The notes under the pieces are model-generated. The model had not been told where the DNA came from. It saw only the letters and a list, made by a program, of their open reading frames with translations, and did not search any database. The position numbers and the translations under genes were made by a program. From Deltaproteobacteria bacterium (GTDB lineage: Bacteria; Desulfobacterota; GWC2-55-46): a stretch of 64,000 nt of DNA. Within the stretch, counting starts at the first letter, position 1; every line of letters begins with the position of its first letter. Location: positions 1-64,000 of the forward strand of contig JACOUO010000011.1 of assembly GCA_016177845.1 (NCBI GenBank). The letters run 5' to 3'. Shown here one piece after another: positions 56,205 through 64,000 of this stretch.

Positions 56205-56606
56205 ATGTTTCTACAGAGAATGCTGAAAAGGATTAAAAGAGAAGAAGGTTTTACACTGGTCGAGTTGCTGATAGTCGTTGCTATCATCGCAATACTCGCG
56301 GCAATCGCAATCCCGCAGTTCACAAAATACAGGCTGAGGGGCTACAAGACAGAGCTTGACTCTGACGCAAAGAATGCGTACACAGCTGCTCAGGCTTATC
56401 TTACAGATAACCCGGCACAGACTGTTGACAGCATCGACAAGCTCAAAGCAGGCGGATACCAGAAGTCTACAAATGTGGCCTTTACAAACGGCTCAATGAC
56501 ACTTTCAGCCGGCAATATAGAGCTGGATACAACAGCCGGTGGCCTTACAGACAACAACTCAGTTGTATTCTTCAACGGCAGGATCGTTTTCGCGAACACA
56601 CCCTGA
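56205..56606 (+). CDS. pilA: Type IV major pilin
   Basis: REEGFTLVELLIVVAIIAILAAIAIPQFTKYRLRGY. Confidence 0.95.
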   Translation: MFLQRMLKRIKREEGFTLVELLIVVAIIAILAAIAIPQFTKYRLRGYKTELDSDAKNAYTAAQAYLTDNPAQTVDSIDKLKAGGYQKSTNVAFTNGSMTLSAGNIELDTTAGGLTDNNSVVFFNGRIVFANTP

Positions 56607-56628
56607 TCCTGGCTTATAACAGCATGAA

Positions 56629-56662
56629 TGAAAAGGAGGGGTTCTTACCCCTCCTTTTTTTT
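56629..56662 (+). terminator. Rho-independent terminator of pilA
   Basis: AAAAGGAGGGGttcttaCCCCTCCTTTTTTTTT. Confidence 0.93.
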
Positions 56663-56698
56663 TACTTTTTTGCATTTCTGTATTAATATGAAAATCTA

Positions 56699-58408
56699 AT
56701 GAAGAAAAGCCTCATCAATCTTTCATACCTGCTTTTAATCCCGCTTGGGCTTATTATCTATGCAAAGGTATTAAACGGGCCTTTTGTCTTTGACGACCAT
56801 GCCTATATTGCCCTCAATCCCTGGGTAAAGTCATTAAGCAATTTCATCGATGTAAAAGGTATGCGGTATGCAGGGGATTTAAGTTTTGCGCTTACCTACA
56901 AATTTTGGGCGCTCGACCCTTTCGGCTATCACCTCATAAATGTATTAATCCACATTGTTAATTCCATAATTGTATTTTTCCTGTGCGGGCTTATATTGAA
57001 AACTCCGCTTTTAAAGGCGAAGTTATCAGATGAGCGCAAGGTCCTCTGGTTTTCCTTCTGTGTCTCTTTGATTTTTCTCTGCCATCCCATACAGACTCAG
57101 GCAGTAGCCTACATAAGCCAGAGATATACCTCGTTGGCGACTCTTTTCTATTTGGCGTCCTGTTCTTCATACCTGAAGGCACGGCTTTTGAGGTCTGAGG
57201 ACAAGAGGCATCTTCATTGGTATGTTACCGCTTTTATCTCCGCTATATTTGCAATGAAGACAAAGGAGATAAGTTTCACCCTGCCTTTTGTGGTCATGAT
57301 TCTGGAGTTCAGCCTTTTTTCCTCTGATATCAGCTTTGGAAAACGGATTAAGTTTCTCGCGCCTATTCTGCTTACGGCAATTATCATCCCCTTGAGTCTT
57401 ATATTGCCTGATGTGGGCATAACAGAGGGCGGCAACAGGGCTGAAGAGCTTTTCAGGCTTCGTAAGTTAAATGAGGCCGCTTCGATTTCACGCTATCAAT
57501 ATCTTCTCACTGAAACGACTGTCATAATTACTTATCTTCGTCTCATGTTCCTGCCTGTGGGCCAGCATTTCAATTACTATTACCCTCTCGCAGAGTCGAT
57601 ATTTGAACCTGTAGTTTTACTATCATTCATCGTCCTGTCTCTTTTTTTTATCTCGGGCATCTATCTGCTCTTTCGTTCTGAAAAAGGCTGGGGCAGGATT
57701 GCGGGCCTCGGCATGGTGTGGTTTTTCATAACCCTTTCAGTAGAATCTTCCGTAATCCCTATAAGGGATGTGATAAATGAGCACAGGATGTATCTGCCTG
57801 CTTTCGGCCTCATTATCGCTTTCTTCTCAGGGGTATTTTACCTGTTGGAATCCGCAATAAAACGGGGGAGCAGATTGGATGCTGAAAAGGCAGTTGCGAT
57901 CATGCTTATCATTATTGCGGTGCCTCTTTCATCAGCCTCGTACATGAGGAATACTGTTTGGGGCAATAAGTTCCTTTTATACGCCGATGAGGTTAAAAAA
58001 AATCCCTTATCGGTCAGCCCTCATATGAACATCGGCATAATTTATTATGAGCGCGGGCAATATAACGAAGCCATCGGCCACTTCAAAGAGGCTGAGAGGA
58101 TAAACCCTGCTTCTGTCTATGTGCACAGGACGCTTGGGAAATTTTATTTTCATATCGGCGATATGGATAAGGCTATGGAAGAATACAGAAAGATAATCAC
58201 TCTGGATCCTGACAGGGAGGAATATATCGAAGCGCGGTACAACCTTGGCGTGCTTTACATGAAAAAAGGATTTTTTAATATGGCCGAGGAAGAATTCAGA
58301 AAGGTGCTTGAAAAAAATAATAATGACAAGCACGCAATAAAAGCGCTGGAGATGATATCAAAACAAAAAGCCAACAAAGCGCCATTCGCTGTCAAAGAGA
58401 GCAAATGA
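56699..58408 (+). CDS. TMTC/GT-C-like polytopic membrane protein with TPR repeats
   Basis: GPFVFDDHAYIALNPWVKS, many TM helices, C-terminal TPRs. Confidence 0.75.
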   Translation: MKKSLINLSYLLLIPLGLIIYAKVLNGPFVFDDHAYIALNPWVKSLSNFIDVKGMRYAGDLSFALTYKFWALDPFGYHLINVLIHIVNSIIVFFLCGLILKTPLLKAKLSDERKVLWFSFCVSLIFLCHPIQTQAVAYISQRYTSLATLFYLASCSSYLKARLLRSEDKRHLHWYVTAFISAIFAMKTKEISFTLPFVVMILEFSLFSSDISFGKRIKFLAPILLTAIIIPLSLILPDVGITEGGNRAEELFRLRKLNEAASISRYQYLLTETTVIITYLRLMFLPVGQHFNYYYPLAESIFEPVVLLSFIVLSLFFISGIYLLFRSEKGWGRIAGLGMVWFFITLSVESSVIPIRDVINEHRMYLPAFGLIIAFFSGVFYLLESAIKRGSRLDAEKAVAIMLIIIAVPLSSASYMRNTVWGNKFLLYADEVKKNPLSVSPHMNIGIIYYERGQYNEAIGHFKEAERINPASVYVHRTLGKFYFHIGDMDKAMEEYRKIITLDPDREEYIEARYNLGVLYMKKGFFNMAEEEFRKVLEKNNNDKHAIKALEMISKQKANKAPFAVKESK

Positions 58409-60078
58409 AAGGCTCTATGAACAGGAACCTTAATATAATTTGGATACTTGTCGTAGCCTTTACCGCTATCCTCGGGCTTGAGCTGATTGACAACAGGGTC
58501 TCAAGCATCAGGGGAGGGGACGCGATAAATTATATCCTTCTGGCGAAATCCATTGCTACGGGGCATGGCTTCGCTGATATCAATATACCGGGTTTTCCTC
58601 CTCACACCCAGTACCCTCCGATACTGCCGCTCATCCTAAGCCCTGTCTATTATCTGTACGGGTTTAATTTTGTTCTGATGAGGCTTGTAGTCGTGCTTTT
58701 CGCGATAGGCTCTGTCTGTCTGGTCAAACGCATATTCGAAAAGGAGTCTGACAAAGGCATCGGGATTTTTCTTTCGCTGATAACAGGGACGAACTTCTAC
58801 TTCCTGTTCTTCGCCAAGGAACTGATGACCGAAATCCCTTACATGTTCCTTTCGCTGCTCGCTATCTTCTGTCTTGACAGGTATTCATCGGAAAAAGCAG
58901 GCGGCAGATATCTGGTATTCGGCAGCATACTCCTGTCAATCGCTTACCTTACAAGGATGATAGGCATTACGCTTTACGCGGCTGCGGCAATTTACATTAT
59001 AATAGATACATTCAGAACAAGAGGAGACGGAAATAAGAAAAAGGGACTTTTCTTTTTATTGGCCGTTGGCGGTCTGCCGTTCCTGATATGGATGATAAGG
59101 GGAAGCTTATATTCCCATGATGTCTCTACTTATGAATCCATCTTCATGCAGGCTGATTATTACGCGAATGATAGCGGTTCAGCCGGGCTTGGCTCACTCT
59201 TTGGCAGGGCATATGAGAATATCGGATACTACATCGATACTCTACCAAAGGGACTCATCAGCTTTATAGATATAAAACATTATCTCAATGCGCTCCCTCT
59301 TAAGATATTCTATCTGCTTGTTCTGTTCATTATGCTCTTAGGTTTCGCTATCGAGCTTTACAGGAAAAGAGGGATAAAGGATTTCTATATCCTATTTTAT
59401 TTCATACTGCTTGCCGTATGGCCTGTGTACGGCTCAGGCGACGCAAGGAGGTATATCGTTCCAATACTTCCTTTCCTGTATTTTTATTTTTTCAGAGGGT
59501 TTTGTGCGTTAGGAAGTCTAAAAAATGTCTTCAGAGAAAGCAGCAGGCTCACTCTTAACAAAGCAGCGGTTTTTCCTGTCATTTTATTCTTATCTTTCAA
59601 TATTGCCGAAATATACAGGATGGTCTATCCGCCCGATGCCTTAAAAAGGATAAACTCAGCAGTAAAATATCTCGCAATATATTCAGGAGAGAGGGTTGAT
59701 AACATTGAGCTTGATACTGTCTCTGAACATTTCAAAATGAATTCACCATGCTACAGTAAATACCTTGAGACAGCTTTTGGGGCTAAATCCATCTTAGGCG
59801 CTCAGGATGTTGTCATGACAAGAAAGCCTGAGGTGGTCTACCTTATTACAGGCGGGTATTCCGTTAGATTTCCATATACGAAAGATGACGGCAGGATGAA
59901 GGAGTTTATCAAGGGCAGGGATGTTGACTTCGTGCTTGTTGACCAATGCTATCCTGAGGCGACCGCTTATCTGGTCCCTTTTATCTCATCAAATCCGGGT
60001 ATGTTCGACACTGTCTTTGATGATGCAAAAGGGACCGTTCTTTTAAAGGTGAAAAAAGCTTCGGTTAAGCCGGAGTAA
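58405..60078 (+). CDS. GT39/ArnT-like glycosyltransferase
   Basis: GGDAINYILLAKSIATGHGFAD; ~10 TM helices; ATGA overlap with the preceding gene. Confidence 0.75.
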   Translation: MKGSMNRNLNIIWILVVAFTAILGLELIDNRVSSIRGGDAINYILLAKSIATGHGFADINIPGFPPHTQYPPILPLILSPVYYLYGFNFVLMRLVVVLFAIGSVCLVKRIFEKESDKGIGIFLSLITGTNFYFLFFAKELMTEIPYMFLSLLAIFCLDRYSSEKAGGRYLVFGSILLSIAYLTRMIGITLYAAAAIYIIIDTFRTRGDGNKKKGLFFLLAVGGLPFLIWMIRGSLYSHDVSTYESIFMQADYYANDSGSAGLGSLFGRAYENIGYYIDTLPKGLISFIDIKHYLNALPLKIFYLLVLFIMLLGFAIELYRKRGIKDFYILFYFILLAVWPVYGSGDARRYIVPILPFLYFYFFRGFCALGSLKNVFRESSRLTLNKAAVFPVILFLSFNIAEIYRMVYPPDALKRINSAVKYLAIYSGERVDNIELDTVSEHFKMNSPCYSKYLETAFGAKSILGAQDVVMTRKPEVVYLITGGYSVRFPYTKDDGRMKEFIKGRDVDFVLVDQCYPEATAYLVPFISSNPGMFDTVFDDAKGTVLLKVKKASVKPE

Positions 60079-60934
60079 CTTCTTTTATATCCACCGAAGT
60101 ATGCCCGTACTGCTGGAAGCGGTTTGTCTTTACCTTTACATCGCATGGGTTGCAGTGGCCGAATACTTCGCAGACCCTGTAGATATCCTCAAGTTCAAAA
60201 TTCGGGTCGATAAGATTGCCTACAGGCGTCCTGCCTTCGTATAGGTCGCTGTGGCATCTGTAAATGCTGCCGTCACTGCCTGCGATAAGCTCGGTGGTTT
60301 TGCAAAGCACTTTTTTCTCGAACTTCCTGTCGCATGAGCCTTCGTATTTGAAAGTGCCGTAAAGTTTGCCATCGTATTCACCGAGGAATTCCTTGAACCT
60401 GAAATCAATCCCGCGGCCCTGGCAGTATTCCTGCGCCTTGCGGATGACATCTTCCTGAGACGGGTGGAGCACTCCCCAAATACCTATGCTGAAGCCGGCG
60501 TCCTGCATCCTTAAGACCTTCTCGACCAAAGGCAGCAGTTCCATCTGTTCAGGATGGTAGCTGACCCTGATGGAAGCGTAAGGGGCATTTCTTTTTATCC
60601 TGTTCGGGTCGACCTTGGCTATGAACTCGTTTATGTCGAACTGAAGGTTCGTCAGTATGTCTATATTAAGCTCAGGCTTAATGTTATTTAGGATATATAT
60701 GAAGTCCTTATGCAGGCTCGGCTCGCCGCCCTGAAGCGTTATGGGAAGGTCGTATCTCGATTTTATCCTGTTGATGCCTTGCACCCATTCTTCGCCTGAA
60801 AGCCGTTTATTCACAAACCCGTCTTTGCCGAAGTGGTTGATGCAGTAGCTGCACTTCAGGTTGCAGGCAAGCGTGAGGAATGTAGCGATGTAGTTATAAT
60901 GTTCGGGAATTATAATGGGTTTAAGCTCTTTCAT
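60065..60934 (-). CDS. Radical SAM protein
   Basis: LACNLKCSYC (CX3CX2C), LQGGEPSLH; C-terminal CDVKV... Confidence 0.9.
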   Translation of the reverse strand: MKELKPIIIPEHYNYIATFLTLACNLKCSYCINHFGKDGFVNKRLSGEEWVQGINRIKSRYDLPITLQGGEPSLHKDFIYILNNIKPELNIDILTNLQFDINEFIAKVDPNRIKRNAPYASIRVSYHPEQMELLPLVEKVLRMQDAGFSIGIWGVLHPSQEDVIRKAQEYCQGRGIDFRFKEFLGEYDGKLYGTFKYEGSCDRKFEKKVLCKTTELIAGSDGSIYRCHSDLYEGRTPVGNLIDPNFELEDIYRVCEVFGHCNPCDVKVKTNRFQQYGHTSVDIKEVTPA

Positions 60935-60935
60935 C

Positions 60936-61868
60936 TTATTTCTCCGAAATCAGTTTTTCGATATTTTCAAGGACCGTTGCAGGCTCTATCTCATAAAGGC
61001 ATGTCCTGTCCTTAATGCAGACCGTGTTCATGCAGGGCAGGCAGTCGAATTCCTTTTCAGGCAGAAGCTTAACGCCGTGCTTTACATATACTTCGTTGGC
61101 AAGGGTGGGGCCGAAGATGGCGACTATCTTTTTATCAAGGGCGTGTGCGATATGGAGACCAAGGCTGTCATTTGTGACAATAAGCCTGCAGGAGTTTATC
61201 CATTCAATATATTCCTCAATGGATTTCAGGCCCTGCTGCCATGAGATGGTATATTTATCACCGATCAGTTTTTCAAGCTCTTTCCAGTATTCAAGCGGCC
61301 ATGCCTTTATAGGCCATTTGTCGCCGACATTGAAGTTGAAACCGATGTCGTACACTTCCTCTGAGGTCGGTTTATAACCGATTGTGGGTATCTCACCCTG
61401 CCATTGGCTTCCGACCATCTCAAAGAGAAAATCTTCCCAGTACTTTTTATTTGAGAGCTTATCTTTCTGGTTGTTGCAAAGCTCAAGAACGGTCTGTGTG
61501 CCGTCATATGCGTTTGCCGTGCCTGTCTCAGGGTCGAACCTGAACCCGAAGCGCCTCCAGGCGGTAAGCGAGTCTGAGAACGCGCAAATGCCCGCCACCT
61601 TCTCAAGGTTGACGATGGTATCGAACCTCTCTGCCTTAAGCTGCAATACTGTGGTAAGGTCGTACGGCATTATCCTGTGGATGTAAGGGTTGCCTTTAAG
61701 AAGAGCTATTGCCTTTTCATCTACGAGCCATGTTACATGGGCGTCTTTAAACAGGTGAAGGAGAACAGTGCTTCTTAATACATCGCCAAGGCTTGTCTTT
61801 CTGCTTATCTCGCCAACAAGGGTTTCTGAATAGCCAAGTTTTATAATAAGTATTTTTTCTTTCTGCAT
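60936..61868 (-). CDS. Glycosyltransferase family 9 (heptosyltransferase-like)
   Basis: IIKLGYSETLVGE...GDVLRSTVLLHLF; IVTNDSLGLHIAHALDKKIVAIFGPT; CLPCM. Confidence 0.9.
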   Translation of the reverse strand: MQKEKILIIKLGYSETLVGEISRKTSLGDVLRSTVLLHLFKDAHVTWLVDEKAIALLKGNPYIHRIMPYDLTTVLQLKAERFDTIVNLEKVAGICAFSDSLTAWRRFGFRFDPETGTANAYDGTQTVLELCNNQKDKLSNKKYWEDFLFEMVGSQWQGEIPTIGYKPTSEEVYDIGFNFNVGDKWPIKAWPLEYWKELEKLIGDKYTISWQQGLKSIEEYIEWINSCRLIVTNDSLGLHIAHALDKKIVAIFGPTLANEVYVKHGVKLLPEKEFDCLPCMNTVCIKDRTCLYEIEPATVLENIEKLISEK

Positions 61869-62356
61869 CAGCTTTCCCTCACAATCCGAACTGCTTCATT
61901 ATATATTTCAACAGGGCGGTAGCCCATGTTCTCAAGGCGGCGCTTTCTTAGAAAATACTCGGTAAACGAATAAGCCCTTACGAAGAAAATGCCTTTCATC
62001 TGTAGAAATACCATGTCAAGGGCCACATGGAATATCAGCCCGAGGCAAAGCGCGGTAAGTAAAGACGACCCTATAGCGTATGAAAAGATGTAAAGAGGCA
62101 CTATAAATTCTATCGTGTGGAATATCTCGATATTTAAAAACTCCGGTGAATACCATACGCGCTCAAGCGCCTTATGGTACGCGAACATGCCTTTGATACT
62201 CAGGTCGGTAAAGCCGTTATGGTAAATGTAGTCAAGGTAATGGTCGATATCAATGGCAAATGAGGCGCCCCAGAAGAACAGGCTCTCAACACCCATTATA
62301 GGGTACATGGCTATTGATGCCGCAGTGCCTAATATAAGGTGGTCTTTGGGCGTCAT
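61868..62356 (-). CDS. Small conserved membrane protein (possible metal-dependent hydrolase-like)
   Basis: MTPKDHLILGTAASIAMYPIMGVESLFFWGASFAIDIDHYLDY; start trimmed to 62356 to avoid overlap with the upstream gene. Confidence 0.6.
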   Translation of the reverse strand: MTPKDHLILGTAASIAMYPIMGVESLFFWGASFAIDIDHYLDYIYHNGFTDLSIKGMFAYHKALERVWYSPEFLNIEIFHTIEFIVPLYIFSYAIGSSLLTALCLGLIFHVALDMVFLQMKGIFFVRAYSFTEYFLRKRRLENMGYRPVEIYNEAVRIVRES

Positions 62357-62358
62357 TT

Positions 62359-63843
62359 TCAGATCTTTCTTACCTGAGAAGTGTTCATGACCTCTTCCGA
62401 ATGCTTGAAATGTTCCAGTACAAAGCTTTCGTAGATGCCCCTTATCGTATTTACAACAGAGAACTTCATGGGGTATATCCGCGTCTTTACAAGATAAGCC
62501 TTTGTAAAATAATACATCATAAAATATGTTCTGGTAAAAGGCAGTTTTATAAGCCTGTTTACTACTAAATTCCTGAGCGAAGGCTTCCAAAGGCATAGGG
62601 TCGAGAGCAATGACAGATTCCTCTGCAGGAGCTTTTCCTTATCACTGAAGCATTTAAGGGGCGAGGTCGATTGATAGCTCATGTGGAGGCTGTCGTAATT
62701 CCCGTTGAAGTCCCCCCTCTTTATGGCGTACTTCGCAAGCTCGGTCTCAGGGTAGGGGAAGAAGATAGGAAATTCCCCGAATGTCACCTTGCACCTCAGG
62801 TTGGTATCAAGCGATTCAATATCCTCTTGTATCGAAGTGCCCGGAATCGCGAAGATGGTATTTGAGAATGTGGGTATATTGTGCTTGCTGCAAAGGTCAA
62901 ACGCCTCAACCATCACTTCTTTGCTCATGTTGCGCTTAAGTATTTCGTTCCTTACCTTGTCATTGCCGCTCTCAATGGACATGCTCAGAGAGGCAAGCCC
63001 GGCCTTCTTAAGCTTAAGCAGTATCGGCTCAGTAAGTAAATTGGCCCGCATCAGGCAGTGAAACGGCACTCCTATCTCTTTGGGATATCTTACCGAGAAC
63101 TCCTCGAGCCACTCGTCATCCTTCATAACGAATATATCGTCATAGAATTTTATAAATTGAGTCTCCCAGTTCTTTTTAAGGTGTTTAAGTTCAGCTATGA
63201 CCCTGTCAACGCTCATCCTTGAGACAAGAGAGCCTTTGCCCTTATATAACAAATTGTATTTGTGATTAAAACAGTAAGTGCATTTGTAAGGGCAGCCCCT
63301 GCCGACCATGAAGCTCCTCATGGGGAAACGGCCAAGGCGCGTGGTTGAATAGAAGAGTTCCCTGTCAAGAAAGGGAAGGTCGTCAAGCTCCCTTCTCCTC
63401 TGGCGGATAACCGGCGGTTTGCTTTTATCGAAATTGTTTTTTGTGATTATGTTAGGGATATTGTCGAACGGAAGCTTTTTATCAAAGGCGTCAAGGAGCT
63501 CAGGCCAGGCGTCATCACCTTCACCGACGCAGAGAGCGTCAAAAGAATGCTTTTCAATTATCTCAGGAAAAAATGTCGCGTGCGGCCCGCCTATGACGGA
63601 CAATACATTGCTGTTGATTGATTTTATGAGATCGTTAGCCGCGAGATAGTATTTATGTTCGCCTGTCTTTGCGCTGTAAGCTACGATATCGGGCTTGAAT
63701 TCCTTTACCCTGCCTTCAAGGTTGCCGTCTGCAAGTACGGCGATGCCTGTAGAGTGTCCTTTTTCTTTGGCAAGGGCGGACAGGAGCATAATCCCCATCG
63801 GGTCGATATATTCGATATCTTTGATTACAAACAGAATCTTCAA
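62359..63843 (-). CDS. B12-binding-domain radical SAM protein
   Basis: N-terminal cobalamin-binding-like domain; VGRGCPYKCTYCFNHKYN. Confidence 0.93.
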   Translation of the reverse strand: MKILFVIKDIEYIDPMGIMLLSALAKEKGHSTGIAVLADGNLEGRVKEFKPDIVAYSAKTGEHKYYLAANDLIKSINSNVLSVIGGPHATFFPEIIEKHSFDALCVGEGDDAWPELLDAFDKKLPFDNIPNIITKNNFDKSKPPVIRQRRRELDDLPFLDRELFYSTTRLGRFPMRSFMVGRGCPYKCTYCFNHKYNLLYKGKGSLVSRMSVDRVIAELKHLKKNWETQFIKFYDDIFVMKDDEWLEEFSVRYPKEIGVPFHCLMRANLLTEPILLKLKKAGLASLSMSIESGNDKVRNEILKRNMSKEVMVEAFDLCSKHNIPTFSNTIFAIPGTSIQEDIESLDTNLRCKVTFGEFPIFFPYPETELAKYAIKRGDFNGNYDSLHMSYQSTSPLKCFSDKEKLLQRNLSLLSTLCLWKPSLRNLVVNRLIKLPFTRTYFMMYYFTKAYLVKTRIYPMKFSVVNTIRGIYESFVLEHFKHSEEVMNTSQVRKI

Positions 63844-64000
63844 CTAAGCACCTTCAATAATCCGTCTTGCGGGGGAGTTGTACTTTGCCCTCTCCTTTAT
63901 GCGAACCTCCCAGAATAGCGTTCCTATTGCTTTGAATACGCTCACAATGTTTTTCAGAGCGAAAGCCTTTGTCTTTCCCGTCTCCCTCGGCTTTATATCT
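63844..64000 (-). CDS. 3' end of an unidentified gene truncated by the right window edge
   Basis: Minus-strand frame open from 64000: ...DIKPRETGKTKAFALKNIVSVFKAIGTLFWEVRIKERAKYNSPARRIIEGA*; missed by the ORF track because its start lies outside. Confidence 0.65.
   Translation of the reverse strand, partial: DIKPRETGKTKAFALKNIVSVFKAIGTLFWEVRIKERAKYNSPARRIIEGA

Noticed and set aside
61868-62596. Full 242-aa version of the small membrane protein
   Set aside because: The N-terminal 80 aa overlap the end of the upstream radical SAM gene and look non-coding; the start at 62356 fits better.

Overview
This 64 kb window looks like a bacterial chromosome segment, probably diderm and anaerobic. The Nitrospirota/Thermodesulfovibrionia-like flavour is an inference from gene content only. 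No CRISPR array, tRNA, rRNA or transposase was recognised. Main blocks in order: (1) the 3' part of a tandem-repeat multiheme c-type cytochrome followed by an outer-membrane beta-barrel; (2) housekeeping genes (arfB, uup-like ABC-F, prfC, Mn-dependent pyrophosphatase, Tim44-like, csp) with an intergenic cluster of REP-like repeats; (3) an omptin-like barrel and two small paralogous CxxCH proteins; (4) a SAM-I riboswitch leading into a sulfur-assimilation locus: thrC, small siroheme [4Fe-4S] sulfite reductase, tusA-like, a MoaD/ThiS-like carrier ending GGKF, NIL protein, cysteine synthase, JAMM peptidase, MoeB/ThiF E1, a radical-SAM protein with an atypical CX8CX2C motif, SLC13 permease, USP, cysH, sat and M20; (5) a FlgT/GNA1162/CsgG/SLH/LPP20 envelope lipoprotein cluster; (6) an MlaE/F/D-like operon with a strikingly degenerate ATPase, a TPR lipoprotein and an RR-HK fusion; (7) nadB, SLT, pgsA and a CxxCH-containing histidine kinase; (8) a type IV pilus locus pilB-T-C-S-R and pilA with a clear sigma-54 promoter and paired TGACA-N5-TGTCA operators, flanked by GT-C-type/TPR membrane proteins; (9) minus-strand radical-SAM and glycosyltransferase genes running off the right edge. 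The strongest candidate for an under-described system is block 4. The degenerate MlaF-like ATPase and the pil operator architecture come next.
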